44,861 nucleotides of DNA from an uncultured Bacteroidaceae bacterium (GCA_944321635.1 CALULY010000019.1:1-44861), one strand, 5' to 3'. Counted from the first letter of the stretch, positions 25,762 to 35,295 are shown. Numbers and translations: made by a program. Notes: generated from the letters alone by a model not told the origin.

Positions 25762-27099
25762 TCAATCGTCGTATATCACCCTGACGACATTGCCCGTGCC
25801 GTCCACGACAACGCCCTCGACGTTGCCGGCATCAAGTTCGACGAAGTAGAACACCCCCTCCTCGGTCTCGACCGCCTCGCTGTCATTGTCGATGGCGTGC
25901 AACGGGAATCCCTCGCGTTCCAGGGCTTCGAGGACAAACGCCGGCAAGAGGCTGGCGTGCCCAATCTCCCATGTCGTGCGCACCCACTGGAGGCGGGCGT
26001 TGAAAATCACTTCCTTTTCCATCCCGTCATGCAGGATTTCGACCTCGATGTAGCCGTCATCCTCGTCAAACTCACGGATGACCGCGCCCGGGTAACGCGA
26101 CGCTATGAATTCGCCAATCTCGCCCGTGCCGTCAAGCCCGCCGCCTCCCGTGCCGAGATCCGGGCGGCTGTCCAGCAACTGCCCGTCTGCCGAGACGTAA
26201 ACGGTGCATTCCACGTCAAACCGCGTCTCAAGCTCGAAGGCATAGAAGGCGGTCTCGCGGGTCTCATACCTGTCGATGTCGTCGATGTCGCCGTCACTCG
26301 TGTAACGTGGCGACGTGCGCAACGCCTCCAGCACTGCTGCCGGCACCTCGGACAGGCGGCGGCGCTCCAGCTCGGTCTTGGTGTAAAGCCATGATTGCGA
26401 CGTGTCGAAGACTGCTTCATGCTTCATCCCGCCGTGGATGAACTCCACCTCGATGAGCCCGTACTCACTGTCAACATCGACGACCCGCGCCCCCGGGAAA
26501 TGTTCGTCCAGCCACGCGGCCACCGACCCGCCGGGTTCTTGCGGGAGGAAACCGTGGCGGTCATCGTTTTCGTCGGCATCAAATATGATTTTGGCAAGGA
26601 ATCCGTCCTCCATGTAGTAGAGGTCGGCATCGGTCTCCACGTTGTTTTCACGCTTTTCGACCTCTATCACCCACAATGTCTCGCTGCCGTTGCGGCGCAG
26701 GGCCTCGACGGTGCGGTCCTCGAGCTGCCATGGCGCGGCTGCATACTCGCTTGCCTCAAAGGCCAAACGCACCGAGTCCGGCAAGTACTCGTAGGGCATC
26801 TCCGTTTCCGTCATGTCCCACCGCCCGTCAAGCAGGAGGAACCACGCCCGTTTGTTGCGGTCTTGCCCGTCCGAGCGGGTTGTGGTGTCGTGGAAACTTG
26901 CGAATGCATGGTCGTCACGTATCCCCCAAGTGACCTGCGAGGCCGAGGGATACATCTCGTTGAATGCGGCAATGACATTTTCAGGGACGGTCTGGTCAAC
27001 CGTTCCGCCTGAGTTAGGGGTGTCATCATCGCTGCACGCAGTGCTGATGAACAGACTGCCACTCATGGCTAAAGCCAGGAAAAGATTCTTGGTTTTCAT
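25762..27099 (-). CDS. PepSY-like lipoprotein with three repeats
   Basis: A 445-residue protein. The signal peptide MKTKNLFLALAMSGSLFISTAC ends in a lipobox, followed by SDDD, a surface-export-like acidic run. The mature part has three related modules (about 38-180, 190-315, 330-445), each with a helix before a YPSA/FPGA/YPGA turn and strands such as GLIEVEFIHGGMKHEAVFD and GYIEVEILHDGMEKEVIFN. This fits the PepSY-like (beta-lactamase-inhibitor-like) proteins of Bacteroidetes, which lack an assigned function. It is divergent from copA, and the two share a 344-bp intergenic region. Confidence 0.8.
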   Translation of the reverse strand: MKTKNLFLALAMSGSLFISTACSDDDTPNSGGTVDQTVPENVIAAFNEMYPSASQVTWGIRDDHAFASFHDTTTRSDGQDRNKRAWFLLLDGRWDMTETEMPYEYLPDSVRLAFEASEYAAAPWQLEDRTVEALRRNGSETLWVIEVEKRENNVETDADLYYMEDGFLAKIIFDADENDDRHGFLPQEPGGSVAAWLDEHFPGARVVDVDSEYGLIEVEFIHGGMKHEAVFDTSQSWLYTKTELERRRLSEVPAAVLEALRTSPRYTSDGDIDDIDRYETRETAFYAFELETRFDVECTVYVSADGQLLDSRPDLGTGGGGLDGTGEIGEFIASRYPGAVIREFDEDDGYIEVEILHDGMEKEVIFNARLQWVRTTWEIGHASLLPAFVLEALEREGFPLHAIDNDSEAVETEEGVFYFVELDAGNVEGVVVDGTGNVVRVIYDD

Positions 27100-27191
27100 G
27101 TCAGTTGTTTATTGATTCGGCGGCAAGATAAGTCTTTACAATCAATTTTACTAACAGTTTACATAAAATAGCTGGAAGCTCTATCACTTTT

Positions 27192-27211
27192 TTGCATATT
27201 TATCTATGCAA
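27192..27211. promoter_or_regulatory. Dyad TTGCATA-N6-TATGCAA, candidate operator
   Basis: A perfect 7-bp inverted repeat between the divergent PepSY and copA genes. The spacing and size are those of a dimeric repressor site. It is separate from the phased array C1 further right. Confidence 0.4.
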
Positions 27212-27261
27212 CCGCTGTGGCGCGTGGTGCAACCGCCATTTGCCCGGGACGACGGCGGCGG

Positions 27262-27341
27262 AAACATTGTATGCAAATGCCAAAAACATTGTATGATACT
27301 GGCGAAAACATTGTATGCAAGGAACAGAAACATCGTATGTT
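27262..27341. repeat. Phased dyad array C1 (CAT-N3-ATG words, 22-bp period)
   Basis: Four copies of AAACATYGTATG are centred at 27269, 27291, 27313 and 27335, exactly 22 bp apart, all in the same orientation. The 10-bp linkers between them differ (CAAATGCCAA, ATACTGGCGA, CAAGGAACAG). The core CATTGTATG is a dyad around its middle base. The array lies in the gene-free stretch 27100-27443, upstream of copA, and has a partner at 30460-30562 after the fur gene. Confidence 0.85.
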
Positions 27342-27395
27342 TTCCCTGTCCAGCCCGTTGCCCTGCCAGGCGCGTCTGACTAAAAAGGCACGATG

Positions 27396-27432
27396 TTTGC
27401 AATCCCATTGCAAAATATTAGGGCTACTTTTG
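27396..27432 (+). promoter_or_regulatory. copA promoter with overlapping operator palindrome
   Basis: TACTTTTG at 27425-27432 is an exact -7 box. Just upstream, TTTGCAAT-CCC-ATTGCAAA (27396-27414) is a perfect 8-bp dyad that covers the -33 region. A repressor or activator bound there would control copA-fur. The transcript would start about 5 nt before the ATG, almost leaderless. Confidence 0.6.
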
Positions 27433-27443
27433 CGACAAAAAGA

Positions 27444-29951
27444 ATGAAAACGATGCGACAAACGACCCAAGAGGCAGGCACTTGCAAGGCTGACTACTCC
27501 ATCGCAGGGATGAGTTGCGCCTCATGTGCCGCGCGGGTAGACAAGATACTCAACCATCAGCACGGTGTCATCGAGGCCAATGTCAACTATGCCACCGCGA
27601 CGGCGACGGTTGTGTTCGACCCACGCGAATGTTCACCCGATGTACTGCGCCGTGCGGTGCAGGACGGAGGCTATGACCTGCTGGCCAGAGACACGGGCCT
27701 CGGCGGGCAAGACGACGAGAGGCACGTCCGCGACTACGCAAAGTTGCGGCGGCAGGCCATCTGGGCCACGGTCGTGGCTGCGGTGGCAATGACTGTTGGG
27801 ATGGTGTGGGGCGGCAGCCCTGTCACCGGCTATGTGAGCTGGGGGCTGGCGACAGCGGTGCTTTTCGTCTTCGGGCGGCGGTTTTTCGTCAACGCATGGC
27901 GGCAATTGCGTCACTTGTCGGCGAACATGGACACGCTCGTTGCCAACAGCACGGGGATTGCCTACGTCTTCAGCGTCTTCAACCTGCTATGCCCTGGCTT
28001 TTGGGTGGAGAGGGGCATCGAGCCCCATCTCTACTTTGATGCTGCTGCAATGATTGTGGCATTCATACTCATCGGGCGTTTGCTCGAAGACCGTGCAAAG
28101 CAAAAGACATCCACTGCCATCCGCAAACTCTCAAGCCTGCAACCCAAAACCGTCGCGCTTGCCACCGACGAGGGCGAAATGCTCATCCCCGTCGCCAAAG
28201 CCGCCGTTGGCGACACCATCATTGTCCGCCCCGGGGAACGCATACCGTTGGACGGGACGGTCACGACAGGCGAATCCTACGTCGATGAGAGTTCACTCAA
28301 CGGCGAGCCTCTCCCCACGGCAAAACGCCAAGGGTCCAAGGTCTACGCCGGCACCATCAACCAACAAGGGACATTCCGTTTCAAGGTCGAGCGCGCAGGG
28401 GGTGACACCATGCTCGCGCAGATAATACGCATGGTGCAAGACGCCCAAGGCAGCAAGGCTCCTGTCCAGAAGCTCGTGGACAAAGTGGCGGGCATATTCG
28501 TTCCGGCCGTCATATCCATCTCGCTCATCGTCCTTGCCGCATGGTGGCTGCTGGCAGAGACTGACGGCTTTGTGCACGGATTGCACGCCATGATGACGGT
28601 GCTTGTCATCGCCTGCCCTTGTGCCTTGGGGCTGGCTACTCCGACCGCTCTCATCGTCGGCATAGGAAAGGGAGCGGAAAACGGCATACTCATCAAGGAT
28701 GCCACAAGCCTTGAGATAGCCCGCAAGGTCGATGCCATCGTCCTTGACAAGACGGGCACTGTGACCGAGGGCCGCCCGTCGGTCTCTGATGTCTTGTGGA
28801 TAGGCGACGAATCGCTGAAACGTTTGTTCGCCGCATTGGAACGTGCGTCCGAGCATCCCCTGGCCAAAGCCATCGCACAAGCGTTTGGTGATGGCACAGG
28901 CATCGAGGCAACAGCGTTTGAGAGTGTTACTGGCCAAGGCGTGCGCGGCGAGGTCGGCGGCAAGACCTGCCTTGCCGGCAACGAGGCATTGCTCCTCTCG
29001 GCCGGCATAGCCCTGCCCGACGAACTGCGGCAGGCGGCGGCACGATGGGAGGATGAGGCCAAAACGGTGGTGTGGTTCGCCACCGACGGCAAAGCGCTCG
29101 GCGTTGCAGCCATCATCGACAAGATAAAACCTTCGTCGCGTGCGGCAATCAGCCGGTTGAGGGCGATGGGCATCGAGACATTCATGCTGACTGGTGACAA
29201 CCTTCATGCTGCCAAAGCCGTCGCGGCACAGGCAGGCATCACCCACGTCCACGCATCAATGCTCCCGGCGGACAAGGCGGATTTTGTCAAAAGGTTGCAG
29301 GCAGGAGGCCACACGGTCGCAATGGCTGGCGACGGCATCAACGACAGCGCGGCATTGGCGGCGGCCGATTTGGGCATAGCAATGGGCAAAGGCAGCGACA
29401 TAGCGATGGAAACAGCCATGATGACCCTGCTGTCATCGGACTTGGACAAGATCCCGCAGGCGATACGCTTGTCGCAACTGACGATAAGGACTATCCGTCA
29501 GAACCTTTTCTGGGCATTCATCTACAACATCATAGCAATCCCCGTGGCGGCAGGTGCGCTCTACCCGCTGACAGGCTATTTGCTCGACCCGATGATCGGC
29601 GGCGCAGCCATGGCGATGAGCAGTGTAAGCGTCGTCACCAACAGTCTGCGGCTCAAGCGCAAACGCATATCTTTGCAAGAAACGCGGCACCACGCGGACA
29701 TGGCACAAGACATCGTTAAAGACAACATAAAGACAAACGTCATGAAACAACAATTCAAAGTCCAAGGGATGATGTGCAACAATTGCCGCTCCCACGTCGA
29801 AAAAGCCTTGAACACCCTGCCTGGTGTAAAGGCAGTAGTGACCCTCGACCCTCCTGTCGCGGAAGTGGAGGCCGACCACGAGCTGACACTTGACGAAGTG
29901 CAGGCGGTGGTCGCGGAAAAGGCCGGCGACTACACCGTCACAAAGATGTAG
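27444..29951 (+). CDS. copA: Copper-exporting P-type ATPase with N- and C-terminal metal-binding domains
   Basis: An 835-residue P1B ATPase that pumps Cu(I) out of the cytosol. It has an N-terminal HMA domain with GMSCASC (about residue 22), membrane helices, the CPC metal site (about 390), the phosphorylated aspartate in DKTGT (about 435), GDGIND (about 629), and the last-helix motif MSSVSVVTNSLRLKR typical of Cu(I) pumps. A second HMA domain (MKQQFKVQGMMCNNCRSHVEKAL, about 767-835) is fused at the C-terminus and has its own Met at 29742. I chose the ATG at 27444; the open frame reaches 27393 but runs through the promoter. A Fur-family gene follows after 52 nt. Confidence 0.94.
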   Translation: MKTMRQTTQEAGTCKADYSIAGMSCASCAARVDKILNHQHGVIEANVNYATATATVVFDPRECSPDVLRRAVQDGGYDLLARDTGLGGQDDERHVRDYAKLRRQAIWATVVAAVAMTVGMVWGGSPVTGYVSWGLATAVLFVFGRRFFVNAWRQLRHLSANMDTLVANSTGIAYVFSVFNLLCPGFWVERGIEPHLYFDAAAMIVAFILIGRLLEDRAKQKTSTAIRKLSSLQPKTVALATDEGEMLIPVAKAAVGDTIIVRPGERIPLDGTVTTGESYVDESSLNGEPLPTAKRQGSKVYAGTINQQGTFRFKVERAGGDTMLAQIIRMVQDAQGSKAPVQKLVDKVAGIFVPAVISISLIVLAAWWLLAETDGFVHGLHAMMTVLVIACPCALGLATPTALIVGIGKGAENGILIKDATSLEIARKVDAIVLDKTGTVTEGRPSVSDVLWIGDESLKRLFAALERASEHPLAKAIAQAFGDGTGIEATAFESVTGQGVRGEVGGKTCLAGNEALLLSAGIALPDELRQAAARWEDEAKTVVWFATDGKALGVAAIIDKIKPSSRAAISRLRAMGIETFMLTGDNLHAAKAVAAQAGITHVHASMLPADKADFVKRLQAGGHTVAMAGDGINDSAALAAADLGIAMGKGSDIAMETAMMTLLSSDLDKIPQAIRLSQLTIRTIRQNLFWAFIYNIIAIPVAAGALYPLTGYLLDPMIGGAAMAMSSVSVVTNSLRLKRKRISLQETRHHADMAQDIVKDNIKTNVMKQQFKVQGMMCNNCRSHVEKALNTLPGVKAVVTLDPPVAEVEADHELTLDEVQAVVAEKAGDYTVTKM

Positions 29952-30003
29952 GCCGCATCAGCAGCACCGTGCTGCACGGCAAATCCACCTGACCAAGCAA
30001 GCC

Positions 30004-30429
30004 ATGGACAACGACAAAGACATTGCCATGTTGCAGAGCCGGGGCATAAAACCCACGGCCAACCGCCTGCTCGTCCTGAGGACAATGTGCGCCATGGGGC
30101 GGCCCGTCTCGATGGGGGAGCTTGAGATGACACTGGAGACCCTGGACAAGTCAAGCATCTTCCGTGTGCTGACGCTCTTTGCCGAGCACCATCTCGTCCA
30201 CGCATTAGAGGACGGCAGCGGGATGATGAAATATGAGATCTGCGAGGGCGAAGGATGTTGCTCGATAGATGACATGCACACGCACTTCTATTGTGAGGTG
30301 TGCCACCGCACATTCTGCTTCAAGACCATTCACATCCCGGGCATCGAACTGCCGGAGGGATTCAAGATGACATCCATAAACTACATGGTCAAAGGCACTT
30401 GCCCCCATTGCTCACGGCACGCGGAGTGA
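30004..30429 (+). CDS. Fur-family metal-responsive regulator
   Basis: A 141-residue transcription factor. The winged helix covers GIKPTANRLLVLRTMCAMGRPVSMGELEMTLETLDKSSIFRVLTLFAEHHLVHAL, followed by the dimer and metal-binding domain with HTHFYCEVCHRTFCF and the C-terminal CPHC, which gives two CxxC pairs for structural zinc. The Fur/Zur/PerR subtype is not clear. It lies in the copA operon. Whether it senses copper, zinc or iron is unknown; control of copA by a Fur protein would be unusual. The longer open frame from 29890 is not used because it overlaps copA and lacks family similarity. Confidence 0.88.
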   Translation: MDNDKDIAMLQSRGIKPTANRLLVLRTMCAMGRPVSMGELEMTLETLDKSSIFRVLTLFAEHHLVHALEDGSGMMKYEICEGEGCCSIDDMHTHFYCEVCHRTFCFKTIHIPGIELPEGFKMTSINYMVKGTCPHCSRHAE

Positions 30430-30459
30430 AAATTGCCGCGCCGCCGTGACATCGGCGGA

Positions 30460-30562
30460 GGACATTGCATGATGAGGGCAAAAACATTGTATGCTAACCC
30501 AAGGAACATACAATGTTTTTGCCTTTTGCATTCTATGTTTTTGGCATTAGCATACGATGTTT
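30460..30562. repeat. Phased dyad array C2 (CAT-N3-ATG words, 22-bp period)
   Basis: Five 9-bp words CATNNNATG (CATTGCATG, CATTGTATG, CATACAATG, CATTCTATG, CATACGATG) are centred at 30467, 30489, 30511, 30533 and 30555, exactly 22 bp apart. The AAA flank sits on the left in word 2 and as TTT on the right in words 3-5, so orientation flips in the middle of the array. It lies between convergent fur and menE. A small stem CCGCCG/CGGCGG (30441-30458) precedes it, with no clear T-tract. Confidence 0.85.
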
Positions 30563-30617
30563 TCCGGCTTGCGCACCGTGCCGCACGCCGAAAGTCCCGT
30601 CCACTCCGTCCGCCCCA

Positions 30618-31709
30618 TCAGAAGTCATGGACGCGGCTCACGGCGATGCGGCGGCATTCGGCGCGTGCCACCTTGCCATTGGGGGTGAGGGGGATGCTGT
30701 CAAGCAGCACGATGTGCTTGGGACGGTGATATGCCGGCAACGACCGCACCGCATCGTCCAGCCTGTTGCGGTCTATGTCTGTGGCGGCGACAAGCAGTGT
30801 GGCGGCTTCACCAAACTTGGCATCGGGCACAGATGTCAGGACCAACGGCCAGGAGAGATGCTTGCGCAAAGCTGCTTCGACCTGCTCCGGGATGATTTTC
30901 ACACCGCCCGAGTTGATCACATTGTCTTTGCGGCCGACGATGACAAAGCCCCCGTCGGGGCATAGCTCGGCGATGTCGTTGGTCACAATCGGCGTGCCGC
31001 ACACGTCAGGTGCGTCGATGACGAGGGTATGGTCGGGCGAAAGCGAGAGCGAAACCCCTCCGAGCGGATGGTAATGTCCGTCTCCCCGCCTCCCAAGTCG
31101 GCGCATGGCGACGTGCGAGAGCGTCTCTGTCATGCCGTATGTGGAGTATGTTTTGCCGTCAAGTTCCGCGACACGGCTCTCAAGTTCGGGGCTGACGGCG
31201 CCTCCACCTATTATTATATGGCGCACGTGCTTTAGTTTCGCCAGTTGCCCGCCGTCCTGCATCATGTTGTAGAGCTGCATCGGGACGAATGCCGCGAAGT
31301 CTATGCCCGCATCAACGCCTGCCAGCGGATTGCCCGACGGCGGCACGACAGTCAAGTCCAGGCCGCGCACGATGGAGCGCACGACCATCATCTTGGCACC
31401 GATGTATTTCAGATCCATGCAGAGCAATGCCCTGTCCCCAGGCTTCAGGCCGAGGAAGTCGCAAGTCCTGATGGCACTGGCAATCATGCGCCGCTTCTCG
31501 GCCTGCATCGTCTTTGGTTTGCCGGTCGAGCCGGATGTGGTGACGGTCACGGTGTCTGACGGCGAGAACCATTCGGTCAGGAACGCGAACAGTTGCGCCA
31601 TGTGCCCGGGCATTGCCTCCAGGTCTTCTGGGCGGAGCAAAAGCACTTCTTCGCGGGTCACGCGCCGCCCGTCGAGCAGCAAGCCGGCTGATGTCATGTC
31701 CATTGGCAT
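30618..31709 (-). CDS. menE: O-succinylbenzoate-CoA ligase (short form)
   Basis: Activates o-succinylbenzoate with CoA and ATP in menaquinone synthesis. The 363-residue protein is shorter than the usual ~450-480, the form found in Bacteroidetes. It has VTVTTSGSTGKPKTMQAEKRRM (AMP-binding loop), IIIGGGAVSPELE, YSTYGMTETLSHVA, GGFVIVGRKDNVINSGGVKIIPEQVE and the C-terminal PLTPNGKVARAECRRI with the catalytic lysine. Start is ambiguous among Met codons at 31709, 31703 and 31697; the first overlaps menC by 16 nt. Last gene of the men operon. Confidence 0.93.
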   Translation of the reverse strand: MPMDMTSAGLLLDGRRVTREEVLLLRPEDLEAMPGHMAQLFAFLTEWFSPSDTVTVTTSGSTGKPKTMQAEKRRMIASAIRTCDFLGLKPGDRALLCMDLKYIGAKMMVVRSIVRGLDLTVVPPSGNPLAGVDAGIDFAAFVPMQLYNMMQDGGQLAKLKHVRHIIIGGGAVSPELESRVAELDGKTYSTYGMTETLSHVAMRRLGRRGDGHYHPLGGVSLSLSPDHTLVIDAPDVCGTPIVTNDIAELCPDGGFVIVGRKDNVINSGGVKIIPEQVEAALRKHLSWPLVLTSVPDAKFGEAATLLVAATDIDRNRLDDAVRSLPAYHRPKHIVLLDSIPLTPNGKVARAECRRIAVSRVHDF

Positions 31710-32761
31710 ATCTTCTGGAGCATTTCGTCGTTGGGGACATTGCGTTTGAACCAGAGCCGTCCGTCGCGCATCTCTATGCCAACGTCAACATTGTCGGTGA
31801 ATAGCAGCCCGGTGCCCAACCCTTGCGGCATGGAGGTCTGGAGCGAAGCGCACCAATGCGCTATGGAGTTGAGCCCCACGTTGGTCTCAAGTGCCGAAGT
31901 CACCCACCATCCTATGCCTCTCGCCCGTGCCTCGTCGATCCAGCGTGCGCCGAAGGTCATGCCTCCGTGCAATGTCGGCTTGACGACAATGTAGGATGGC
32001 TTGATGACATCCAACATCCGCTCCACGTTGTCACGGCCGTAGACTCCGATGAGTTCCTCGTCGAGCGCGACAGGCACGGGGCTTTCGGCGGCGAGCCTGC
32101 CCATCTCATCCCATTGTCCGGCGCGTATCGGCTGCTCTATCGAGTGCAGGTCAAACCGAGCCAGCACATCCAGCTTGCCACGCACCTCGTCGATCGAGAA
32201 TCCTCCGTTGGCATCGACCCGCAGTTCCAGGCGCGAGGCGGGGAACGCCTCACGGATGTGGCGCAACAGGTCAACCTCGGCGGCGAAGTCTATCGCCCCT
32301 ATCTTGACCTTCATGCAGCGGCAACCCGTCTGCAACTTGTCATCGATGCGGGCAAGCATGGTGTCATGGTCGCCCATCCAGATTAGTCCGTTGATGTCTA
32401 TGCCTTGCTTGCCACTGGCAAAGGCGGTGTCGCCGAGCCTGCTTCCGCCAGCCGCGAGGCTCAGCATGGCACTCTCCAGCCCGAAAAGCACCGAGGGACA
32501 ACATTCAAGTCCGCACGCATCGACTTCCCCCGTCAGACGCAACCGGTCGCAGGCTCGCTCCAAAACGTCCGCATAGTCCGGCGTGTAGTCCGCACTCAAG
32601 TCATGCAGCGGGGCGCATTCCCCTATGCCGCAACGCTCACCGTCGTGCACGACGACATACCACACCCGGCGTTCGCGGTAGATGCCCCGCGACGTGCCGG
32701 CCGGTTGCTTGAATGCCAGCGTGCGGGGCAGCACCTCAACCTTCAGTTTCTCCGCCTGCAT
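31694..32761 (-). CDS. menC: o-Succinylbenzoate synthase
   Basis: Enolase-superfamily enzyme that dehydrates SHCHC to o-succinylbenzoate. The 355-residue protein shows the acid/base lysine motif CMKVKIG, the metal ligands in RVDANGGFS, SIEQPI and ALDEELIG, and the second lysine in VVKPTLHGG. It overlaps menE at its 3' end and starts 3 nt after menB stops. Confidence 0.93.
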   Translation of the reverse strand: MQAEKLKVEVLPRTLAFKQPAGTSRGIYRERRVWYVVVHDGERCGIGECAPLHDLSADYTPDYADVLERACDRLRLTGEVDACGLECCPSVLFGLESAMLSLAAGGSRLGDTAFASGKQGIDINGLIWMGDHDTMLARIDDKLQTGCRCMKVKIGAIDFAAEVDLLRHIREAFPASRLELRVDANGGFSIDEVRGKLDVLARFDLHSIEQPIRAGQWDEMGRLAAESPVPVALDEELIGVYGRDNVERMLDVIKPSYIVVKPTLHGGMTFGARWIDEARARGIGWWVTSALETNVGLNSIAHWCASLQTSMPQGLGTGLLFTDNVDVGIEMRDGRLWFKRNVPNDEMLQKICQWT

Positions 32762-32764
32762 CGT

Positions 32765-33586
32765 TCACGGCAATTTGGGGAACTGGTCAAAATCGGGTTT
32801 GCGCTTCTCAAGGAATGCGTTCTTCCCCTCCTGAGCCTCGTCCGTGAGGTAGTAGAGCATCGTGGCATCGCCCGCCAATTCCTGTATGCCGGCTTGCCCG
32901 TCAAGTTCCGCATTGAGCCCGGCTTTTATCATCCGCAACGCCAGCGGGCTGAGCTGCATCATTTCCTCCGCCCATGCGACGTACTCGTCTTCGAGGCTTT
33001 CGAGGGGGACAACCTTATTCACCAGTCCCATCTCCAGAGCTTCCTGGGCGTTGTATTTGCGGCAGAGGAACCAGATTTCCCTTGCTTTCTTCTGTCCCAC
33101 CACACGTGCGAGGTACGACGCGCCGAATCCCGCGTCAAAGCTCCCGACCCTCGGGCCCGTTTGCCCGAATATGGCGTTGTCAGAGGCTATTGTCAAGTCG
33201 CACACCACATGAAGCACATGGCCGCCGCCTATGGCAAAACCGTTGACGGCTGCTATGACCGGCTTGGGGATGCTGCGTATCTGACGCTGCACGTCCAGTA
33301 CCGACAGGCGCGGCACGCCGTCCTTGTCGATGTAGCCTCCCCTGCCTTTGACGTTCTGGTCGCCCCCCGAGCAGAAAGCCTTGTCCCCCGCGCCAGTCAG
33401 CACGACGACACGCACCTCGGGCATCTCACGGCAAAGGCGCATGGCCTCGCCCATCTCTGCGGTAGTGGTTGGTGTGAACGCGTTGCGCCAACGGGGGCGG
33501 TTGATGGTTATGCGGGCGATGCCGCCGTAGAAGTCGAACAATATGTCCTCAAACTCCTTGATTGTCTTCCATTCTCTCTGTGCCAT
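32765..33586 (-). CDS. menB: 1,4-dihydroxy-2-naphthoyl-CoA synthase
   Basis: Crotonase-fold enzyme that closes the naphthoate ring of menaquinone. The 273-residue protein carries the MenB-type [64 protein letters not shown], then [35 protein letters not shown], both diagnostic. It lies 2 nt after menD and 3 nt before menC. Confidence 0.96.
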   Translation of the reverse strand: MAQREWKTIKEFEDILFDFYGGIARITINRPRWRNAFTPTTTAEMGEAMRLCREMPEVRVVVLTGAGDKAFCSGGDQNVKGRGGYIDKDGVPRLSVLDVQRQIRSIPKPVIAAVNGFAIGGGHVLHVVCDLTIASDNAIFGQTGPRVGSFDAGFGASYLARVVGQKKAREIWFLCRKYNAQEALEMGLVNKVVPLESLEDEYVAWAEEMMQLSPLALRMIKAGLNAELDGQAGIQELAGDATMLYYLTDEAQEGKNAFLEKRKPDFDQFPKLP

Positions 33587-33588
33587 AT

Positions 33589-35259
33589 CTATTGTTTGTT
33601 TTTAAGTGTCCTGTAATATTCCCTGAGCATCGCAACGTCACGCGCCGTGTCCGTGAAGACTTCGACGAGCATTGCCCCGGCACCGTCCGACGGCGCGGCG
33701 AGGGCATCGAGTGCCGCGTCGAGCGAGGCTTGGTCGTGCGCCGCCACATAACTGAAGCCTGCCGCCTCAGCCCACCCCCGCGCCGACAGGGCGTGCCGCC
33801 CGGTGACGTAGGACAAGCCTTCCTTGGCATTGTCAAGCCCCTTGAGGGAAGAGAAAATCTCGCCCCCGCCGTTGTTGACGAGCAGTAGCCGCACGTTGGA
33901 CTTGCCGCCCGCGATGCCGAGACTGTTCATGTCGTAAAAGAAACTCAGGTCGCCGATGACCACGAAGTTCAGCCCCGTCGGGTCTGCGGCGGCATATCCC
34001 AACGCGGCAGACAGCGAGCCCTCGATGCCATTCACCCCCCTGTTGCAGCAGACATTGATGCCCGCCCCGAGAGGGTACAACTGTGCGTAGCGCACCGCCG
34101 AACTGTTGGCCAGATGCAACGTGCACCGCTCAGGCAACCTCGCGATGAGGCCTCCCACCGCTCCCATCGACGAGTAGGCGAAGTGCGGCGGCACGACCTC
34201 AGAGCTGCGGCGCATCCACTCCGAGCGGTAGGTGCTCTCGCCCCCACCGCCGCCTGCCCTGGTACGCATCACCGTCTCCCACGGGTCGCACTCGATGACC
34301 GACGTGAGGCAGCAATAGGTGTCGGCCACGCCACCGTCACTTGCCAAATGCCAATGTTCGCGTGGCGGGTTGTTGCGGACGAACTGTTTCACCCTCTTTG
34401 ACACCACGTGCCCGCCGAAAGTCACGAGCAAGTCGGGCGCGAGCCGCCCCCTCGTCCCCTCGTCCATCGCATAAAGCAGCACGTCGGCATTGGTCACACA
34501 GCCAAAAGGCAACCGCCCCGCCGACAGGTGCTCAGCCAGCCACACCGCCCGCGCCCAGCCTCCCTCGCGGGGCAAGGCGGCGAAACGGCCGCCAGGCGGC
34601 AACTGCCCCACGATGACCATTGGCCTCTCGGCCGACGACAACCGCTCTTCCAGCCTGCGCCAGCCCTCGTTGCGCCCTTCCCATCCGGCATAGCGCGTGA
34701 TGACACGCTCGGCAGGCAACCCCGTGGCGGTGAAGTCAAACAGCGGCTCGCCGACCGGCACGTTGATGTGCACCGGCCCGCGCCCGTGATGCACCGATGC
34801 GAGGACAGTCTCATTGATCAACCGGTTGCAGTGCCAGGCATCCTGCGCGTCGCGCACCTCGGGCAGGTTGACAGACATCCTGACCAAAGGGCCGAAGACA
34901 CCAGGTTGCGGCAGCGTCTGCCCGTCGAGTTGACCTATCCAGGCGGCTGGCCTGTCGGCCGAGACGACCAACAAAGGCACTTGCTGGTAGTAGGCTTCCG
35001 CCACGGCGGGATGCAGGTTGACCAACGCCGAGCCCGACGTGCAACACACCACTACCGCCCGCCCGCCGGCCAATGCCAGTCCCAAGGCATAGAAGCCCGC
35101 GCTCCTCTCGTCCGTCACACCGTGGCAATCAAACCCGGCGGCGGCGAATGTCTGCACCAATGGCGCGTTGCGGCTGCCAGGGCACACGACGACATCGATG
35201 ATGCCATGCGCCCGCAGCAGCGATGCCAATTGCAGTATGCTCGATTTGTTCGCGTACAT
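33589..35259 (-). CDS. menD: SEPHCHC synthase (2-succinyl-5-enolpyruvyl-6-hydroxy-3-cyclohexene-1-carboxylate synthase)
   Basis: Thiamine-diphosphate enzyme that joins isochorismate with 2-oxoglutarate in menaquinone synthesis. The 556-residue protein shows [69 protein letters not shown], and the ThDP site region [16 protein letters not shown] followed by [15 protein letters not shown]. First gene of the men operon, with a clear promoter at 35296-35326. The isochorismate synthase gene menF that often precedes menD is not present upstream. Confidence 0.96.
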   Translation of the reverse strand: MYANKSSILQLASLLRAHGIIDVVVCPGSRNAPLVQTFAAAGFDCHGVTDERSAGFYALGLALAGGRAVVVCCTSGSALVNLHPAVAEAYYQQVPLLVVSADRPAAWIGQLDGQTLPQPGVFGPLVRMSVNLPEVRDAQDAWHCNRLINETVLASVHHGRGPVHINVPVGEPLFDFTATGLPAERVITRYAGWEGRNEGWRRLEERLSSAERPMVIVGQLPPGGRFAALPREGGWARAVWLAEHLSAGRLPFGCVTNADVLLYAMDEGTRGRLAPDLLVTFGGHVVSKRVKQFVRNNPPREHWHLASDGGVADTYCCLTSVIECDPWETVMRTRAGGGGGESTYRSEWMRRSSEVVPPHFAYSSMGAVGGLIARLPERCTLHLANSSAVRYAQLYPLGAGINVCCNRGVNGIEGSLSAALGYAAADPTGLNFVVIGDLSFFYDMNSLGIAGGKSNVRLLLVNNGGGEIFSSLKGLDNAKEGLSYVTGRHALSARGWAEAAGFSYVAAHDQASLDAALDALAAPSDGAGAMLVEVFTDTARDVAMLREYYRTLKNKQ

Positions 35260-35295
35260 AATCGTCCTTCTCTCTCTTGCTAAACCTTATGCCTG

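Noticed and set aside
27393-27443. Upstream ATG for CopA
   Set aside because: It would place the operator palindrome and the -7 box inside the coding region.
28293-29252. Long minus-strand frames across copA
   Set aside because: Shadows of the ATPase gene; no start context or domain.
32405-33616. 403-codon plus-strand open frame
   Set aside because: Antisense to menC and menB; translation has no recognisable features.
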